NCBI RefSeq assembly: GCF_030124175.1
Contig: NZ_JASKMT010000003.1
Coordinates: forward strand, 124,001-188,000
Direction: 5' to 3'
DNA length: 64,000 bases
Source: Streptomyces sp. 549
GTDB lineage: Bacteria; Actinomycetota; Actinomycetes; Streptomycetales; Streptomycetaceae
Under the pieces are notes generated by a model. The model saw only the letters and a list, made by a program, of their open reading frames with translations. It was not told the DNA's origin and made no database searches. Shown here piece after piece: positions 61,369-64,000 of this stretch. The stretch's first letter is position 1. Every line of letters starts with the position of its first letter. Position numbers and translations under genes: made by a program.

Positions 61369-63956
61369 CGCAGGGCTCCCGCGGTGATGGGGTGCGGCTC
61401 GGAGGAGGGCGGCGGCAGGGGCGGTGTCCGGGTGCCGGGGCTCGTGTGGGTGCCGGGGCTCGTGGCGGCGCCGGGAGGCGAGGTGGCACCGCGGGTCGGC
61501 GCGCCCGGTGGCTCGGGCAGGCGGCCGAGCAGCAGGCGGAGGGTGGGCAGCACGGCGTCCGCGCGCGCCGCGTCGAGCGCGGCATCGAAGCCGGTGGCCG
61601 CCGCCGGGGCGGGCGGTCCGCCGCGGACCCCCGTGCCGCGGCGGACCAGCTCGCCGACCGTGCGGCGCACACCGGCCTCGAACACCGAGAAGGTGCGCCG
61701 CAGCAGCGGGAGCACGTCGGTGAACACGTCCTGCGGGATGTCTGCCAGCCAGGTGTCGACCAGGCTGAGCAGCCGCTCGTCGTGGACCAGCAGCATGCCC
61801 CCGCCGGAGAGGAAGCCCTCCACCCAGGACGCCGCTTCCTGCGGCGGTGCCGCGGGTGACAGCGCGAGACCCATGACGCGGGCGGCGTCCTGCTCCGGGA
61901 GGTCGCCCGCGTCCAGCAGCAGCCGGGTCGCCCGGCCGCGCAGCAGCCCCGGCACGCGGTCCCGGCGGGTGAGGGAGCCGAGCATCGCCCGCCACCGGGC
62001 GCTCAGCCCCTCGGTGTCGAGCAGCCCTACGGCCTGATGGGCGGCGTCGAGGTCGCCGCGCATCGCGGCGGCCCCGTCGGCGTCCAGCCCGGCGCAGGCG
62101 GGCGGCAGGCCGACGCAGACCCGCTCGGCCAGCCCTTCGGCGACCTCGCGCAGCGCGACGGCGTCGGTGCCCCGTACGTCGCCGTACCGCGCGGAGCGCA
62201 CCAGGGCGGGCAGGGCCTGGGCGAGGTGGCCGACGTCGGCGTCCAGCGCGGCCCGGTCGGCGAGCACCCGCATGACCACCGGCAGGGCGTCGCCGAGCCC
62301 GGCGAGCAGGCAGCGTTCGGCGAGCGCGGTGACGTCGGCGAGCGCGCCGGCCTCCGTCGCCAGGGCCTCGGCCCTGGCGGTGGCGGCGCCCTCGACCGTG
62401 GTCCCCCAGACGCCCGCTTCGGCGATCCGTACGGACAGTTCCGGCTGCCAGCGCAGGGACCAGCTCTCCCGGAAGGTTCCGGTACCGCCCCGGGCGCGGA
62501 CCGGTTCGCCCCACTCGACGCCGAGCAGTCGCAGCCGGTGCAGGAGCCGGCTGCGGGCCGCGTCGGTGCTGTTGCGCAGGTCCAGTTCGAGTGTGCGCTC
62601 GTGGGCCTCCGGCTTGAGACGCAGCGAGCGGTGCAGCCGGTCGAGGTCGCGTTGCAGCGGGACGGCCGGGGCGTCCGGCGGGACCTCCCCGAGCACGTCG
62701 CCGACGATCAGCCGGTCCCTGATCAGCTCGTACGGCACGTCGGAGCCCTCGCAGAGCACGGCCCGGACGGCGTCCGAGGTCTCGCTCAGCCCGGCGAGGG
62801 GCCGTCCGCGCATGGCGGCCAGCGCCTCCGCCAGCCGCACCGCCTCGATGACGTGCGCCGACGAGACGGGCAGGTCCTCCTCCCGCAGCAGGGCCGCCAC
62901 CTTGGTCATCCACCGGGTGACGGGCCGGTCGGCGGCGGTGAAGAGGTGCCCGTACCAGCCGGGCGACTCGATGCCCGCGCCGTAGCCGCTGTGGCGGGAC
63001 AGCCGGCGGTGCGTCCAGGGCACCCACGAGATCTCCGCCCGCACCTTGGGCAGCCCCTTCAGGAGCTGCCGGTCGGCGGTGACGGCCCGCCGTTCGCGCA
63101 GCGCGGGCACGTGCCAGGCACCGCACACCACCGCGACCCGGTCCGCGCCGAACTCGCGCACTGCCTCCCGCAGGCGCAACCGCATGTGCGCCTCGCGCAC
63201 GTCGTCGCGGTGGTCGCGGGAGTCGCCGGTCTCCGGAGCGCCGGGGGCAGCGGCGGCGCCCGGGGCCGGGCTGTGCACCTGCCGCAGTGCCGTCATGGCC
63301 TCCTCCAGTGCCCGGAACGCACCGAGCGCTCCGGCCGCCGCGGCCGTCCCGGCGGCGGCGCCGGTCGCGCCCTCCCCCACCGGGCCGTCGGTCGTGCCGC
63401 GGTGCTCGACGACGTCCTCCCACCAGCGCTCGGGATCGTCGTGGCCGGCCGTCTCGGCGAGCACCGCCAGCGGGTCGATGCGCACGGCCCGGCCGCGCGT
63501 GGCCTCCTGCCGCGGGGCCTCCTGCTCCGAAGCCTCAGGTCGCGGGCCCTCCTGCCCCGGTTCTTCCAGCCCCGGTTCTTCCGGCCCCGGCCCGGCGGGC
63601 GTGGCCGACTCGCCGGCCGGGTCGTCGCTCATCGCCAGGCTGTGGGCGGCCGGGAGGTCGATGAAACGGACGGGCACGCCGCGTTCGACGGCCCAGCGCA
63701 GGGCGACCCACTCCGGTGAGAACGCCGCAAGCGGCCAGAACGCCGCCCGGCCCGGCTCGTCACCGCCGGCGTGCGCCAGCAGCGCCACGGGGGGCCGCAT
63801 GCGGGCGTCTCCGGCGAGGTGCAGCACCGGATCGGCCTCCGGCGGGCCCTCGACCAGCAGCACGGCGGGCTCGGTGGCGCGGAGTGCGGCGAGCACGGCC
63901 CGGGCAGAGCCCGGACCGTGGTGGCGCACCCCCATCAGCAGCGGCCCGGCAGTCAC
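61365..63956 (-). CDS. DUF5682 protein with TIKI/TraB/EreA-like motifs
   Basis: This 863-aa protein belongs to DUF5682. The N-terminal part carries a pattern I associate with the TIKI/TraB/EreA/ChaN superfamily: GX2H at Gly9-Val-Arg-His12, Glu36 in LLVEGPPEAD, R254-EAH-M258, and a second GX2H at Gly279-Ala-Trp-His282 in VAVVCGAWHVPAL. A low-complexity Pro/Glu stretch with EEPG repeats interrupts it at ~122-152. The remaining ~560 residues are largely helical with no motif that I recognise. The GTG start overlaps the stop of the upstream gene by GTGA. Enzymatic activity is inferred from motif geometry only. Confidence 0.85.
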   Translation of the reverse strand: MTAGPLLMGVRHHGPGSARAVLAALRATEPAVLLVEGPPEADPVLHLAGDARMRPPVALLAHAGGDEPGRAAFWPLAAFSPEWVALRWAVERGVPVRFIDLPAAHSLAMSDDPAGESATPAGPGPEEPGLEEPGQEGPRPEASEQEAPRQEATRGRAVRIDPLAVLAETAGHDDPERWWEDVVEHRGTTDGPVGEGATGAAAGTAAAAGALGAFRALEEAMTALRQVHSPAPGAAAAPGAPETGDSRDHRDDVREAHMRLRLREAVREFGADRVAVVCGAWHVPALRERRAVTADRQLLKGLPKVRAEISWVPWTHRRLSRHSGYGAGIESPGWYGHLFTAADRPVTRWMTKVAALLREEDLPVSSAHVIEAVRLAEALAAMRGRPLAGLSETSDAVRAVLCEGSDVPYELIRDRLIVGDVLGEVPPDAPAVPLQRDLDRLHRSLRLKPEAHERTLELDLRNSTDAARSRLLHRLRLLGVEWGEPVRARGGTGTFRESWSLRWQPELSVRIAEAGVWGTTVEGAATARAEALATEAGALADVTALAERCLLAGLGDALPVVMRVLADRAALDADVGHLAQALPALVRSARYGDVRGTDAVALREVAEGLAERVCVGLPPACAGLDADGAAAMRGDLDAAHQAVGLLDTEGLSARWRAMLGSLTRRDRVPGLLRGRATRLLLDAGDLPEQDAARVMGLALSPAAPPQEAASWVEGFLSGGGMLLVHDERLLSLVDTWLADIPQDVFTDVLPLLRRTFSVFEAGVRRTVGELVRRGTGVRGGPPAPAAATGFDAALDAARADAVLPTLRLLLGRLPEPPGAPTRGATSPPGAATSPGTHTSPGTRTPPLPPPSSEPHPITAGALR

Positions 63957-64000
63957 GCGCCGACCTCGCGGCAGGCCCGGTAGAGGTCCTGCCAGCCCTC
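63953..64000 (-). CDS. 3' end of the operon's first gene (partial; AAA+ ATPase expected)
   Basis: The last 15 codons and stop of a gene run off the right edge: EGWQDLYRACREVGA then TGA. The stop overlaps the DUF5682 GTG (GTGA, 63953-63956). In related actinobacteria the gene in this place is a MoxR-type AAA+ ATPase, but the 15 residues seen here cannot prove it. Confidence 0.55.
   Translation of the reverse strand, partial: EGWQDLYRACREVGA

Noticed and set aside
60160..63423. A VWA protein extended to 1,087 residues
   Set aside because: The upstream extension is Arg/Pro-rich shadow of the DUF5682 gene, which has family features and overlaps the ATG at 61368 by four bases.

Overview
The window is chromosomal core DNA of a Streptomyces-type actinomycete. 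GC is very high, codons almost always end in G or C, GTG (and probably TTG) starts are common, genes are coupled by 4-nt ATGA/GTGA overlaps, and strong GC-rich hairpins separate transcription units. One membrane protein belongs to a family named after an S. coelicolor locus (SCO4848 family), and from memory the gene order resembles the S. coelicolor stretch from sdhCDAB to sucCD. No rRNA, tRNA, CRISPR array, insertion sequence or prophage was seen.

Layout. 0-3.6 kb: sdhCDAB. 3.8-5.6 kb: secreted phospholipase A2 and secreted trypsin-like protease. 5.6-9.2 kb: an accessory patch with a DUF397 / XRE-DUF5753 pair, three overlapping ~70-aa genes transcribed the other way, and a less biased patch containing a secreted-protein gene split by an in-frame TAG. 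9.5-20.2 kb: small His-rich secreted protein, MOSC protein, SCO4848-family protein, membrane metallophosphoesterase, a histidine kinase/response regulator pair divergent from an MMPL transporter with a fused beta-sandwich tail, an ECF sigma factor with a membrane partner, and a lipoprotein. 20.3-24 kb: stress genes (PPK2 polyphosphate kinase, STAS protein, CsbD, hydrophobic peptide) and a secreted endonuclease I. 24.4-31.9 kb: solute-binding protein, D-Ala-D-Ala carboxypeptidase, YihY, 2H phosphoesterase, trpS, rocD.

31.9-41.9 kb is an osmoprotection block: two paralogous glycine betaine/choline binding proteins flanking an AlkC-like DNA alkylation repair protein, a double-length permease, an ATPase, a GMC flavoenzyme and betaine aldehyde dehydrogenase. 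The enzymes would make glycine betaine from choline and the ABC system would import choline or betaine. The GMC enzyme carries the residue set of choline oxidase rather than that of E. coli BetA. 42-51.5 kb holds a lipoprotein, mdh, a membrane-anchored XRE-DUF2690 protein, DUF3017, folD, two Pro/Gln-rich membrane proteins and purN-purH. 51.8-57.6 kb holds a membrane protein, a GntR regulator next to acdS (ACC deaminase) with a probably leaderless, palindrome-covered promoter, a DUF6350 membrane protein, and an unusual membrane-anchored sigma-like protein. 57.7-59.8 kb is sucCD. sdh, mdh and suc therefore place three TCA-cycle loci in one window.

The right edge (60.2-64 kb) is a translationally coupled operon whose first gene enters from outside, followed by DUF5682 and a VWA protein. 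The DUF5682 protein carries two GX2H motifs, a conserved Glu and an R-x3-M element, which suggests a TIKI/TraB/EreA-like enzyme domain. This operon, the choline-oxidase-like enzyme, the acdS promoter and the TAG-split gene are the places most worth a second look.
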